Of a DNA stretch of 64,000 nt, positions 37,781 through 48,326 are shown in pieces; position 1 is the first letter of the stretch, and every line of letters begins with the position of its first letter. A program made the translations under genes and the position numbers. The notes under the pieces are model-generated. The model did no database searches. It had not been told where the DNA came from and saw only the letters and a list, made by a program, of their open reading frames with translations. Origin of the DNA: Taxillus chinensis (taxonomy: Eukaryota > Streptophyta > Magnoliopsida > Santalales > Loranthaceae); contig CM042086.1 in the NCBI GenBank assembly GCA_023512835.1, forward strand, positions 20,467,029 to 20,531,028, in the 5' to 3' direction.

Positions 37781-39724
37781 GATTAAAATGAGTTTAACAA
37801 TAGCCATAACACTTGTATTTATAGACAAAAGTTTTCATTTTTCATGAGACTCTTAAAAACTATTAAGATCTTAAAATAAGCCCAAAAGTCATGTACATCA
37901 ATGAGGGAAAAATCTAAAAACTTCTAGAGACTATAGGAAACAAAATAACAAAAGAAAACAAAACAATCTACATTCGATCGCTATGAAACTTTCAGCGTAT
38001 ACCAAATTTTCCTAAAAACACACAAATACTTGCAAATGCTTGTAAAGTGCTAAAAATGCATATTAAAATAAATGCATTCCAAATTAACAAGTATATGAAG
38101 TAAAATACTCATGACGTCATGAAAATAAAACATAAAACTACTACAGAAACAGGCTATATTATATTCCTCATATAAGATACTATCGTAAACACAAGCAAAA
38201 ACAAGTAATGATAATAATTCAAGGATTATCAAACTGGCATCAAGGTTAGGGTGAAGTGAAAGCAACTAAGTGAGACTGGCATAATGCATTTAAAATGGTG
38301 CTTTAAAAGTAATCTTGGTTCGTGGGTCACTCCACATCTGCACGAGCACAACCCCACTTTTGTTGGGTCATCTTATTTAGGCCGCCCTTTATATATGCTT
38401 AAATTAAAACAGTTTAATCTGCACTATTTCACACTCTTGACTTATTCTATTAGTTTTTTTCAGAGATTTCTTGAATATATGAATCTTGCATTTGTACTTT
38501 TATTTTTTTAAACTTTAAAAAAATTATGAAAAATAAAAAGCTCTCACAACCAAAATATATTAATTTTGAGTTTTGTGTTGGAATTAATCTTTTCTCATGT
38601 ATAACTAACTCCTAAACTTAATTATAGTAACATAAATGTTCATCTTGCTACTCTCGGTAGTAATTATCCAATGGCACCTCTTTTAACTCTATGGAGACGG
38701 CAAGAGACCCCCCAAATATGGGCAAAAATAGGTAATGATAGTAATATACAATTATCATAATATTTGTGTCAGTATAGTAAATAAAATACCAAATATTGAA
38801 CGTAGTTGATTTTTCTTTTACAACATGATATACATTATAACATTATTGTTATAAAGTTTAGTATGATATTCTTCCACTGCAAGACGGAGATTCCTTACGT
38901 TTACCGCAATCAATCAAACTCCCTATTCTAGGTAAATAATAGTAATAATAAATTAGGATAATTAAGAGGAAGAATTGAAGGGACTTTTCTTCAAGTGAAC
39001 ACGTGAGTTCTCACATGAAAAGACAGATTAACACAGGTGTCTTGAAAGCACGCATTTTCACGGCACTTAACACTTTAGATTAACTAATCCTCTGACTTGG
39101 CCAAATATGTCCGCTGAGAATTTTCTCAAAAATAAGAATCCAATGTCGTCAACATTTTGACTGCCTAAAAAATTTTATTTGGTCACAAGTATTTTAATTT
39201 ATATTTTATTATTTAAAATAAAAAATAATATCATATTAATTTATTATTTGAATAACCGTAATAATACCATATTAAATTATAAAAATAAAAAGGAAAAAAA
39301 TAAAAATCATAATTTTATGAAACTGTCCTAATGCACAAAATATTTTTATAATAAAATATAAAATTTTGCAACAAAATTTTAACACGAAATCATATACTAT
39401 TGCTCCACATATCCCAGCCCCAGGTGCTCCACCACCACTGGTGGTCACAACAAACAACAAATCGCAATATTATAATCTATAGTCATATCACATACGCTGA
39501 TCAAAGCTTTTGCTACAACTGCAAGGATCTGCCATCTGTTCGCAGGCACACACATATCTATAACACTGACACACGCGCACACACACATATATATTTGTAT
39601 CTTTTCTCTCTATAATAATGATCAGTACAGTCACTGTGATGGTCCCTGTAACTTACTGCCACTACTCCCTCTGTTTGTGGATCTCAAATCTCCATGCTCC
39701 ATTCCCCCCCTCTGTCCTCCTTCA
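37781..39724. other. Intergenic region and presumed promoter/5' UTR of the TMK gene
   Basis: AT-rich up to about 39.4 kb with unsupported short frames on both strands. Near the gene the sequence turns into CA-rich (ACACACGCGCACACACACATATAT, 39563-39590) and CT-rich (TCTTTTCTCTCTATAATAAT, about 39600) tracts, typical of plant core promoters. An upstream out-of-frame ATG occurs at about 39693. The exact transcription start is not visible. Confidence 0.45.
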
Positions 39725-42700
39725 ATGCCCATGACAATGGCGGTCAAGACCCTTCTCCACAGTCCCAGGAGACTAGACCCGAGCCTCGTTCTCTCCGAAC
39801 GACTTCTACTGCTGCTGCTGCTTCTCACGCTCGCCCTCGCCGACACCGACCCCGATGACCTCGAAATCCTAACCCAGTTTAGGCGAGGCCTCCACAACCC
39901 GGGCCTCCTCGGGTGGCCCGCCGAAGGCGGCGACCCCTGCGGTCCTCCTTCGTGGAAACACGTCTTCTGTGAGGGCGACAGGGTGACCCAGATTCAGGTC
40001 CGGGGACTGGGCCTCGCCGGACCTCTGCCGGCAAGATTCAACCGCCTCTCCAGGCTCGCCAACATTGGGCTCCAGCAGAACAACTTCACCGGCCCTCTCC
40101 CCTCCTTCGCCGGACTCTCCGACCTACGGTACGCTTACCTAGATTTCAATGCCTTCGATTCTATTCCCGTAGGTTTCTTCGCCGGTCTGTCCAAGCTGGA
40201 GGTCATGGCATTGGACTATAACCCTTTGAACGCTACCACCGGGTGGGCGCTCCCTTCCGAGCTCCAAGGCTCGCTTATGTTGCGAAACCTGTCCCTGATT
40301 AGCTGTAATTTGGTCGGTCCTGTCCCCCAGTTCTTGGGCAAAATGTCGTCCCTGTCGGTCTTGAAACTGTCCATGAACAGACTCTCCGGCGAGATCCCGG
40401 AGAGTTTCCGGGACTCGGTTTTGCAGATTCTGTGGCTGAATGATCAGAAGGGCGGCGGGATGACTGGACCCATTGATGTTGTTTCATCCATGGTGTCCCT
40501 AACGAGCCTGTGGCTTCATGGGAACAACTTCACCGGCACCATTCCGGAGAGTATTAGTAACTTGACCTCTTTGATGGATCTTGATTTGAATGGCAACAGT
40601 CTGGTTGGCCTAATTCCTGATAGTTTGGCAAATATGGAATTGGACAGACTCGATTTGAACAACAACCACTTCATGGGCCCTGTTCCCAAGTTCAAAGCTG
40701 TTAATGCCTCCTGGGAATCCAATTCCTTTTGCCAGACCTCTCCGGGGATGCCTTGCTCCCCGCAGGTCACCGTGCTTCTGGGCTTCCTCCGCCAGTTGAA
40801 TTACCCATCAAGGCTTTTTTCTGCGTGGTCAGGTAATGATCCGTGCCAAGGTCCATGGCTGGGATTGAACTGCAACAGTGGAAATGTTTCAATCATTAAT
40901 TTGCCCAAATTTGGTCTCAGTGGCACCTTGAGTCCTGCAATTGCAGACTTGGATTCTATGGTTCAGATAAGGCTTGCGGCTAACAATATTACGGGTCCCA
41001 TTCCTATGGACTGGACTAGATTGAAGTCACTGACACTGTTGGATTTGAGTCAGAACCACCTTTCACCGCCTTTGCCTAAATTTGCTAGTACTGTCAAGAT
41101 CGTCACCGATGGGAATCCTTCTTTGGTGGGTAGTAATGCTTCCCCTCCACCGCACAACAGCCCATTGCCTCACGCACCTCTGCAGCCGCCATCCAAACAC
41201 AAATCTAGCCCCACGGCATCCTCAAGTTCCAATTCAACTGTTTCTCCCACCGTGCAAACCAAGCATAAAACTTCCAAAAATCATTTGATTGTCATTGTAG
41301 CGGGTACCACTGTAATCTTTGGTCTGGTTATTTTTCTGTCCACCTATTTATATAAGAAAAAGAAACGGACCCATCAAGCTCCTAGCATTCCTGTAGTTTA
41401 CCCAAGGGACCAATTTGATGCAGAAAACACTTACAAGATTGCAGTTGCTAGTAACACCAACAGGAGTGTCTCTTCGCTGATGGGGAGTGGTTCCTCCGCA
41501 AGTGGAAACTGTAGTTCAATGGGTGACTCTCATGTCACTGAGGCTGGAAATTTGACCATTTCAGTTCAAGTTCTTCGGAAGGTAACCAAAGGTTTTTCAT
41601 CTGAAAATGAGCTTGGTCGGGGTGGCTTCGGGGTGGTCTACAAGGGAGAATTGGACGATGGTACAAAAATAGCAGTGAAAAGAATGGAAGCTGGTATCAT
41701 TAGCAACAAAGCCTTGGATGAGTTTCAGGCTGAAATTGCTGTGCTTTCAAAGGTCCGGCACCGGAATTTGGTATCTCTGTTGGGATATTCAATTGAAGGG
41801 AATGAGAGAATCCTGGTTTATGAGTATATGCCCCTAGGGGCTCTCAGTATGCATCTTTTTAATTGGAGGAACCTGAAGTTGGAACCTCTTTCCTGGATGA
41901 GGAGGCTAAATATTGCCTTGGACGTTGCTAGAGGAATGGAGTATCTTCATGGCCTGGCTCACCAGAGCTTCATACACCGAGACCTTAAACCTTCAAATAT
42001 TTTGCTTGGTGATGATTATAGAGCAAAGGTTTCGGACTTTGGACTTGTGAAGCTTGCTCCAGACGGAGAAAAGTCTGTTGTGACCAGGCTTGCTGGGACT
42101 TTTGGATATCTAGCACCCGAGTATGCTGGTATGTATTTTTAATTTAAAGTAATTTTTCAACATATAGAATTGAAACGTGTCAGACATTGTAACTACTTCA
42201 AAGCTTCTATCATTCATTATAACGAATATTGTTCATGTTATCCGTGGAATATGCTTATAGTTTTGTTTTGGTATTGCATTTCCAGTGACCGGGAAAATCA
42301 CAACAAAAGCCGACGTCTTCAGCTTCGGGGTTGTGTTAATGGAGCTTTTGACTGGATTGATGGCACTCGACAAGGACAGGCCTGAGGAAACTCAATATTT
42401 GGCTGCATGGTTTTGGCACATAAAATCAGACAACGAGAAACTAATAGCTGCTCTGGACCCAGTTCTGAATGTCAAAGAAAAAGCCCTCGAGAGCATTTCC
42501 ATCATTGCCGAATTGGCTGGACACTGCACGGTCAGAGAGCCCAACCAACGGCCAGATATGGGCCACGTTGTAAATGTACTGGCCCCGCTTGTAGAGAAAT
42601 GGAAGCCATTGTATGATGACACGGAGGAGTATTCTGGCATCGATTACAGTCTTCCCCTTAACCAAATGGTGAAGGGGTGGCAGGAAGCCGAAGGAAAGAG

Positions 42701-42794
42701 CTCAAGTTATATGGACCTGGAGGACAGTAAGGGCAGTATTCCAGCAAGGCCTACTGGATTTGCAGAGTCATTTACTTCTGCAGATGGTCGGTAA
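39725..42794 (+). CDS. TMK: TMK-family LRR receptor-like kinase (2 exons, 970 aa)
   Basis: Plasma-membrane receptor kinase; Arabidopsis TMKs act in auxin and growth signalling at the cell surface. Exon 1 is 39725-42128 and exon 2 is 42286-42794, joined by a 157-bp GT-AG intron inside the kinase domain after LAPEYA. The family has about 930-950 residues, so 970 is full length. In order: signal-peptide core [13 protein letters not shown] (residues 27-39), N-terminal LRR cap, LRR block 1, a non-LRR island with a second W-xGxDPC motif (SAWSGNDPCQGPWLGLNC), LRR block 2, a Pro/Ser linker, a TM helix at about 519-541 followed by KKKKR, and a Ser/Thr kinase at about 627-900. The kinase has GRGGFGVVYKG, AVKRM, HRDLKPSN, DFG and APE, so it should be active. 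It ends with the TMK tail SFTSADGR. Three in-frame ATGs (39725, 39731, 39737) lie together; which is used is uncertain. The 5' half is GC-rich and the kinase half AT-richer. Confidence 0.96.
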
Positions 42795-44267
42795 AAGATG
42801 ATTCTTAGCTATTCATCATAAGTTCTGTGGTTTCTTATCCGGTGAGAACATATTGTTGTTGCGCTTACTCCTATAGCTGGTTATGGTTGATGAAGTTGAA
42901 CTCCAATTGTATTACTGGTCAAAGGCACCCTGATTCTTAATTCAAACTGGGTACATTTTATTAGTGTGAGAGAGGCCTGTAATTGAAAAGCATTATTATA
43001 TGATGACATTTGAAATCCGTTAATTCATCATTTAAATTGTGTTATATGTTACACGCTAACTGTACTGAACTAATATATGTTAGCGGAAAGTTAACTGTAT
43101 CTTTTATAGCATTGCTCTGATAGTATTTTGCATCGGTAAAACCCTTTACATTCTTGCATATGCGTACAGTATTGAGTTAATGTTGATATTGTTAATAAAA
43201 AAACAGTATTGCACTGCCTAAATATTGTTTTGTCTTGATTATTCAGAACGGGGGCATTTAAATACTACTAAAAAATAATACTGCAAGATACAACTTTATG
43301 TTAGAGTATTATTAGTATTGGAATCAGGGCACCACATTAATTCATTGATTCATACGGTTTACATATTGTATTTAAAAACGGCATGTGAGACATTCGATAT
43401 TATTATTCAATGGTATATAGTCTGTTTCAAAATCACTTCTCTGGCCTTTTTAATTTTCTATCTTTTAACCCTGTAGTTATTTGTTTCACCAACAAGTACC
43501 GAAGGGTAAAAAAGTTTGACTTTTACTCTGCAAAAACGGCACGCCCTGCGAATGGATTCAATGTACATGTTTTGTTGTCCGCTTAGCTGGAAGCATGATC
43601 ATAGATTAATTTAAAATGTTCTAAAAAAGCACGGTGCTGAAAATTTCCATAATAATGCATTGACTACATGGTTGGTGTGGTGTCTTTGCGCATGCACTGT
43701 TTCTGATTATGATATTGGGCAGCAGATCTATAAATAATAAATATATGGGCCCCCGCACCGCCAGCGAGTCCTGCGCTGAAGGTGAGGACGGAGGGAGGGA
43801 GGTCATTTACACCTTCATCTTTATTGACAGCATTGCCCCATCACCAGGAAAAGTCCTATGATTGATCCTCTTTCTTTTTTTTTTCTTTTTTCTTTTGTTT
43901 TCAAGGTGGGTATGTCTTATTTGAGGAAGTGGCATTTCGCAGGGGACTGTTGTCGGTGGGGATGTCTGATTTAAGGAATGCGGAGGGAGTAGCAAGTGTC
44001 TTCCTCTTCATTCCTTTGGCAAACAACAAGCTTCAACTTGGCTGGGAAAACAAAATTTGACATTATTTATTATTAGATATGTTTCTAGCCATGTTTAATG
44101 CATATGTTTATTTAAATAAATGTCTCTAGGTATTTGATCTTTATAATAGGTTTTTGGGCAGATGAGCGCCGTTGCGCGTGAGACCAAGGACACAGCTGCT
44201 CCCCCCTACCGCTGCTAGCTCCATCTGTCCGATCAGCCTCCAGATCGCAAGAGCAAGGGGAGAGGGA
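42795..44267. other. 3' region of TMK and intergenic spacer, no gene recognised
   Basis: The presumed 3' UTR follows the TAA (42792-42794), with TGTAATTGAAAAG-type and AATAAAAAAAC elements (about 43194) as possible polyadenylation signals. A more GC-rich patch at 43745-43800 (GGGCCCCCGCACCGCCAGCG) stands out but has no open frame of note. Otherwise AT-rich. Confidence 0.45.
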
Positions 44268-44620
44268 GACACGCGACGCAGGGGGAGGGGAAGCCGTCGG
44301 CCGCCGCTGGAGAGGAGGGAGAGACGCGCGACGCAGATGGACGGGAAGCCGTCGTTGTCTTCTTTCGCGAGCCGCAGGGGGAGGGGGAGATGCGCGACGC
44401 AGGGGGAGGGGAAGCCGCCGGTCGCCGCTGGAGAGGAGGGAGAGATGCGCGATGCAGATGGAGGGGAAGCCGCCACTGTCTTTTTCCGCGAGCCACAGGG
44501 GGAGGGGGAGACGCGCGACGCAAGGGGAGTGAAAGCCGCTGGCCGCCGCTGGAAAGGAGGGAGAGATGCGCGACGCAGATGGAGGGAAAGCCGTCGCTGC
44601 TGGGAGGAGGGAGGAGGGTG
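44268..44620. repeat. GC-rich 120-bp tandem repeat, 3 copies, open in several frames
   Basis: GA(C/T)GCGCGACGCAGGGGGAG-type starts lie at about 44268, 44388 and 44508, so the period is 120 bp. Each unit is itself two related halves of about 53 and 67 bp, both ending in GGAAGCCG(T/C)CG-like words. Because 120 is a multiple of three, the repeat stays open in several frames on both strands (for example 44172-44693 plus and 44233-44523 minus, 96-173 codons). These proteins are Arg/Gly- or Pro/Ser-rich with no domain and are judged artefacts of the repeat. A poly-G run follows at about 44650. Confidence 0.85.
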
Positions 44621-44759
44621 CTGCTGGGAGAGGAGGGAGGCTACGGAGGGGGGGGGGGGGGAGAGGCTAGGCGAGAGGTGGAGGAGAGTTTAGGTTAAAG
44701 GTATGTTAGGAATATTTGAAAAATTATGGGAAATGGCTGACATGGCAGCTCAAGTTAAA

Positions 44760-44884
44760 GTTAAAAAAATATTCATATTTAGATATTTTTTTGCTTTAGT
44801 TGTGCATTTAACTAATGCATTGGAGAAAGTTTTTAGTTAAATATGACTTTAACTATACCTTTACATAATGTATTGGAGATGCTC
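44760..44884. mobile_element. Orphan right end of a PIF/Tourist-like element
   Basis: Read on the minus strand from 44884, the sequence starts GAGCATCTCCAATACATTAT, a typical plant MITE end, and TAA follows on the plus strand (44885-44887). An internal echo (ACTAATGCATTGGAGAAAG) lies at about 44810. The matching left end was not found, so the boundary is unknown. The GC-rich array upstream may lie inside this element. Confidence 0.4.
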
Positions 44885-44887
44885 TAA

Positions 44888-45638
44888 AAGGTCAACTGTA
44901 TCTGAATTAGTAAAAAAAAGTATATAATAAAATACAAAAACACACACTCACAGACGCTCGCCAAGTGAATGAAAGACTAGTATATATAATCCCAGCATAA
45001 TACCCTTTTTAATACTCATTGTCACTGATGCTTAAACCTATTCTAGTTCAACTGTGCTAAAAAAGGGGTCATTGCTCATGTTGGCAATCATTTCGTAGAA
45101 GTTTAATTTGGATCTTTATTACCCTTTCTATATATCGGCTAAGTGTCATAGTCTATAAATACCGTGCATTCTATTATCTTTGTACATTTGGACTAATTGG
45201 GCAAACCCAACCCACACAAATTTCAAGTTTTAACTTTGGATGATAATTATCTTGATTTTATTTGATCCTAAAATTTTAGTTAGAATTTTGGTTAGGAATT
45301 TTTGGATTCAAGTTCAAAATACTTAATTTTGGGCCACCCTTAACATACATACTTAAAGACCGACCCCAATAAAAGAACAAGTCTAGAAGAACAAATTCAA
45401 GACGCCCAAATGTTGTTTTTGTTTTGGGTATCAAGGGAGTCTCTATTTTGCCTGATATGTTCTTTGATCTCGTGCCGTCTCTCCGATTCAAATTACGCCC
45501 TCCTAGAACAATATTCCAATGTTGGAACAATATCCGCCTTTCCGACCTCAAAACTTTTATTCTTGCCCATGCCTTCCCCGGTCGCCTGCCCCCTTCCCTT
45601 GCCTCTCTCTTGACTCCAAGAGGTGCTAGATTCAAATG
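44888..45638. other. Intergenic, no gene recognised
   Basis: Open frames at 45276-45635 (minus, 119 codons) and 45424-45675 (plus) overlap each other antisense. Neither contains a recognisable domain. They are left uncalled. Confidence 0.45.
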
Positions 45639-46035
45639 TAGTTTTAAATTTATTAATAAGTTGATTTATGATTAGATGATCCAATCAAATATTATTTGAT
45701 TGAAAATATATTAATATTTAAATTACTAATATCAGTATATATTTTATTATTTTTAATTCAAATATGAATTACATACTATCAAATATTAAAAAAATTCAAA
45801 ATTAAACCTCACCGTGTATGACTCATATCACACATAAAATAAATTAGGAATACTAGTCGTATTAATTTCATTGACATTTAGTTTTAAAATTATTAATGTG
45901 TTGATTTAAATCTAAATGATCAAATCAAGTATTATTTGATCAATAAATATATTTATATATGAACTTGTAATATCATTTACATGATTTATTACTTAAACTT
46001 TTAACTCAAATATGAAATACATACTATCAAAAGCC
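45639..46035. repeat. Diverged 240-bp-period direct repeat
   Basis: A segment of about 150-195 bp beginning TAGTTTTAAATTTATTAATA at 45639 recurs from 45879 as TAGTTTTAAAATTATTAATG. Shared blocks include AGTATTATTTGAT, TCAAATATGAA and TACATACTATCAAA. Both copies are AT-rich and non-coding. Confidence 0.75.
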
Positions 46036-46147
46036 AAAACTCACTCTCACCATATATTTTTTAGTATATCAAACTTGTTAGTATTGTTTAATTAACTAAT
46101 AACATTAATTATAATTATAATAGTATAGATATACTTATCATACCAAA

Positions 46148-46149
<2 letters not shown>

Positions 46150-46188
<39 letters not shown>
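46150..46188. repeat. (TA)n microsatellite
   Basis: About 19 TA dinucleotides. Confidence 0.93.
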
Positions 46189-46189
<1 letters not shown>

Positions 46190-46415
46190 TCACACTAAAT
46201 AATTAGTATTATCCAAAAATAATCATATTATTGTATTACTTATAACAAAAATAATATGATAACTATGTTATATAATTATATTAATTAGGTTTTCACTACC
46301 GTGTTATCATTTATTACCAATGATAATTGTATTATTTAAATTATTATTACTCGATATTCAAATTATTATTTATTGATTATAATTTATAAAAACATATATA
46401 TAGTGACAATTATAC

Positions 46416-46419
<4 letters not shown>

Positions 46420-46466
<47 letters not shown>
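46420..46466. repeat. (TA)n microsatellite
   Basis: About 23 TA dinucleotides, 230 bp from the previous run. Confidence 0.93.
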
Positions 46467-46467
<1 letters not shown>

Positions 46468-46764
46468 CATAAGTAAGATGATAATTGTTGAGTATCTAAA
46501 ATCTAATAATTAATGTCAAAGAGTTCGTTGATAATTATATATGTCATAGATGATTATTGTTACTATGTTTACATAATTAGTGTATATACTTTAAATGTGA
46601 CATATAAATAATATTATATTTAGTATAAAATACAAAGTAATCTTATAATTATTAATATGAACTAACATATTACATATAACACGCGCGTAGGCGTGGGCGT
46701 GTGTGGAGGGCTGGCTGGTGCGCGTGCTGGTGGCTCTAGCGCGTGGGCTTGCGCAACTGTGCTG

Positions 46765-46939
46765 GACTGGGTGCGTGTGGGCGGAGAATCCCCGCCCCGC
46801 TCCGTGCCGCAGGACGGGGATGGAGCGAAAAATTTATTATCCGCCGGGACACGGGACGGGAATGAGACATACTTTTGCTATCGAGGATGGAGACGGAGTA
46901 ACCCAAAATCCGTCCCATCTCGCCCCATTGCCATCTCTA
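46765..46939. mobile_element. hAT-type terminal fragment abutting the LRR pseudogene
   Basis: GAATCCCCGCCCCGCTCCGT at about 46787 and GTCCCATCTCGCCCCATTGC followed by CATCTCTA (46912-46939) are the GGGGCGGG/CCCCGCCC interior and TAGAGATGGCAATGGGGCG end of a widespread plant hAT-derived repeat, read here on the minus strand. The right end is sharp at 46939, and LRR coding sequence begins immediately after it. No matching left end or 8-bp duplication was seen, so the left boundary is approximate. Confidence 0.55.
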
Positions 46940-47400
46940 ATTCGCACCGCTCTCGCCCGCCTCCACTGCCTTATCATCCTCAACCTCAACTCCTACCACC
47001 TAGATGGAGCCATCCCGCCCCTCAACCAATTGTCCCTCCTCATCTTCAACGTCTCCGCCAACAACCTCACTGGACACATCCTCGCCGCCCTCTCTTGCCT
47101 TGGCGTAACGTCCTTTTCTACCAACTCCCACTTGTGCGGCAAGGTCATCAACCAGCCCTGCTCCGTCAGCTCGTCAATGCCCTTCTTTGGACCATCTCAG
47201 GCCCCACTAGCATTTGATGGCTGATGCCTAGGCGGGCTTATCCTCTCCGCCAACGCGACAGAACAAGCACAAAACTAGTCTAATCCTAGGGGTTTGCACT
47301 ATGTTTTTGGTGATGTGCGTCTGTGGTGACATTATACGAGAGAGAGTGAAACTTGAAGCTAACAATGACAGCGTCAGACACGGTCAATTTTGCCTGATGA
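46940..47400 (+). pseudogene. LRR-III receptor-like kinase fragment (pseudogene)
   Basis: The plus-strand frame reads CLIILNLNSYHLDGAIPPLN, QLSLLIFNVSANNLTGHIL and TSFSTNSHLCGKVINQPCS. This is the last LRRs and Cys cap of the 'inactive receptor kinase' (LRR-III) group, where 'NVSxNNLxGPIP ... NPxLCGEIINxxC' is diagnostic. The open frame ends at 47224. About 20 bp later another frame resumes with the juxtamembrane and TM part (QNKHKTSLILGVCTMFLVMC), so a frameshift separates the two. No kinase domain follows and the N-terminal LRRs are missing, replaced by a hAT end. It is GC-rich relative to its surroundings. It belongs to a different LRR-kinase subfamily from the nearby TMK gene, so it is not a local duplicate of it. 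Confidence 0.8.
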
Positions 47401-47549
47401 TGGTGGTGCAAGGAAGCAGCATAAGAGAAAGAAATTGGTAGAAATAAATTTAACTCGTGACAGCACCTGATTGAAGGGCTTCCTCCATACCGGGCTTCAA
47501 TATTAATATTTTGTATATATAATTCCAGCTAATAATAATCAATAACTTC

Positions 47550-47860
47550 TAATAAACACATAGGGCTATTACAAAGTGTGTTAGAACATTCATACCAGCT
47601 CTTCTAAAAATACATTTTTATTTAAAATTTAAAAAATATTTTAAAAGTTGATTAAAAACTATTTTATAGTAGATCCTTCAAACTTCTAATAATAATATAT
47701 GAATAAACATAGAGAGCTATTACAAAATGTGTTAGAGCATTTACACGTGCTCCCTAAAAATATTTTTTTATTTAAAATTTAATTTTTTTTAAATTTGACT
47801 AAAAACTATTTTATAATAGATCATTGAAACTCTAAAATTTGAAGTTTAAAAATAAAATTA
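47550..47860. repeat. 151-bp tandem duplication including a MITE end
   Basis: The block AATAAACA..AGGGCTATTACAAAGTGTG TTAGAACATTCA (about 47550-47600) recurs at about 47702-47745 as AATAAACATAGAGAGCTATT, ACAAAATGTG, TTAGAGCATTTA. Similarity continues through TTTTTATTTAAAATTTAA, AAAAACTATTTTATA and TAGATC. The offset of the MITE ends (47584 and 47735) is 151 bp. Both flank and MITE end were copied, so the duplication happened after the MITE insertion. Confidence 0.75.
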
Positions 47861-48145
47861 CTACAGTAAATTTCCATATTTAGATATCCACTATTAATCT
47901 GTAAATTCTATCTTTATTTTAAAAAATATATTCATTGCACATTATGATAATTATTTATAAATGTAAAGCATAGTGAGAGATAAAGGAAAGAGAAAAAATA
48001 ATAAATAATTATTTAAAAAATATGACTTTATTATATAGGGAAAGAGATGGAGGAGCTTAAGTGTGAGATTTTTTTAAAGATATCTAAATGTTTAATGTAT
48101 ATTCTACAAAATGCAGATGGAAAAAAAGAAATTGTGTGAATGCTC
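47735..48145. mobile_element. PIF/Tourist-like MITE, 411 bp
   Basis: The left end GAGCATTTACACGTGCTCCC aligns with the minus-strand right end GAGCATTCACACAATTTCTT. TTA flanks both sides (47732-47734 and 48146-48148), the TWA target duplication of PIF-type elements. The interior is AT-rich with no open frame of note. It sits about 180 bp past the 3' end of the exonuclease coding sequence. Confidence 0.78.
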
Positions 48146-48326
48146 TTACATGTAAAAAAAACCAATCTATGGCCTAGGAAGATGTGAGGTCCAGCAAGCT
48201 ACCGTCTAAAAAAGATGCTAGTGTAGTGGAGGCCAGCGTTCTCCAGCATCATCCACTGTCAACCTTCCAAAATGTTCGATCAAGACTTCATCTTCATTCC
48301 TTGGAGTCATCCCCTTCAGCAGAATG

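Noticed and set aside
44172..44698. Arg/Gly-rich open frames of 100-173 codons as a gene
   Set aside because: Several frames on both strands are open only because the underlying tandem unit is 120 bp; no start context, domain or splice site.
45276..45684. Antisense-overlapping frames of 60-119 codons
   Set aside because: No domain, no conserved block recognised, and both strands are equally open.
46693..47217. 174-codon frame overlapping the LRR remnant in another frame
   Set aside because: Shadow of the GC-rich LRR and hAT sequence; the LRR motifs lie in the frame of 46703-47224 instead.
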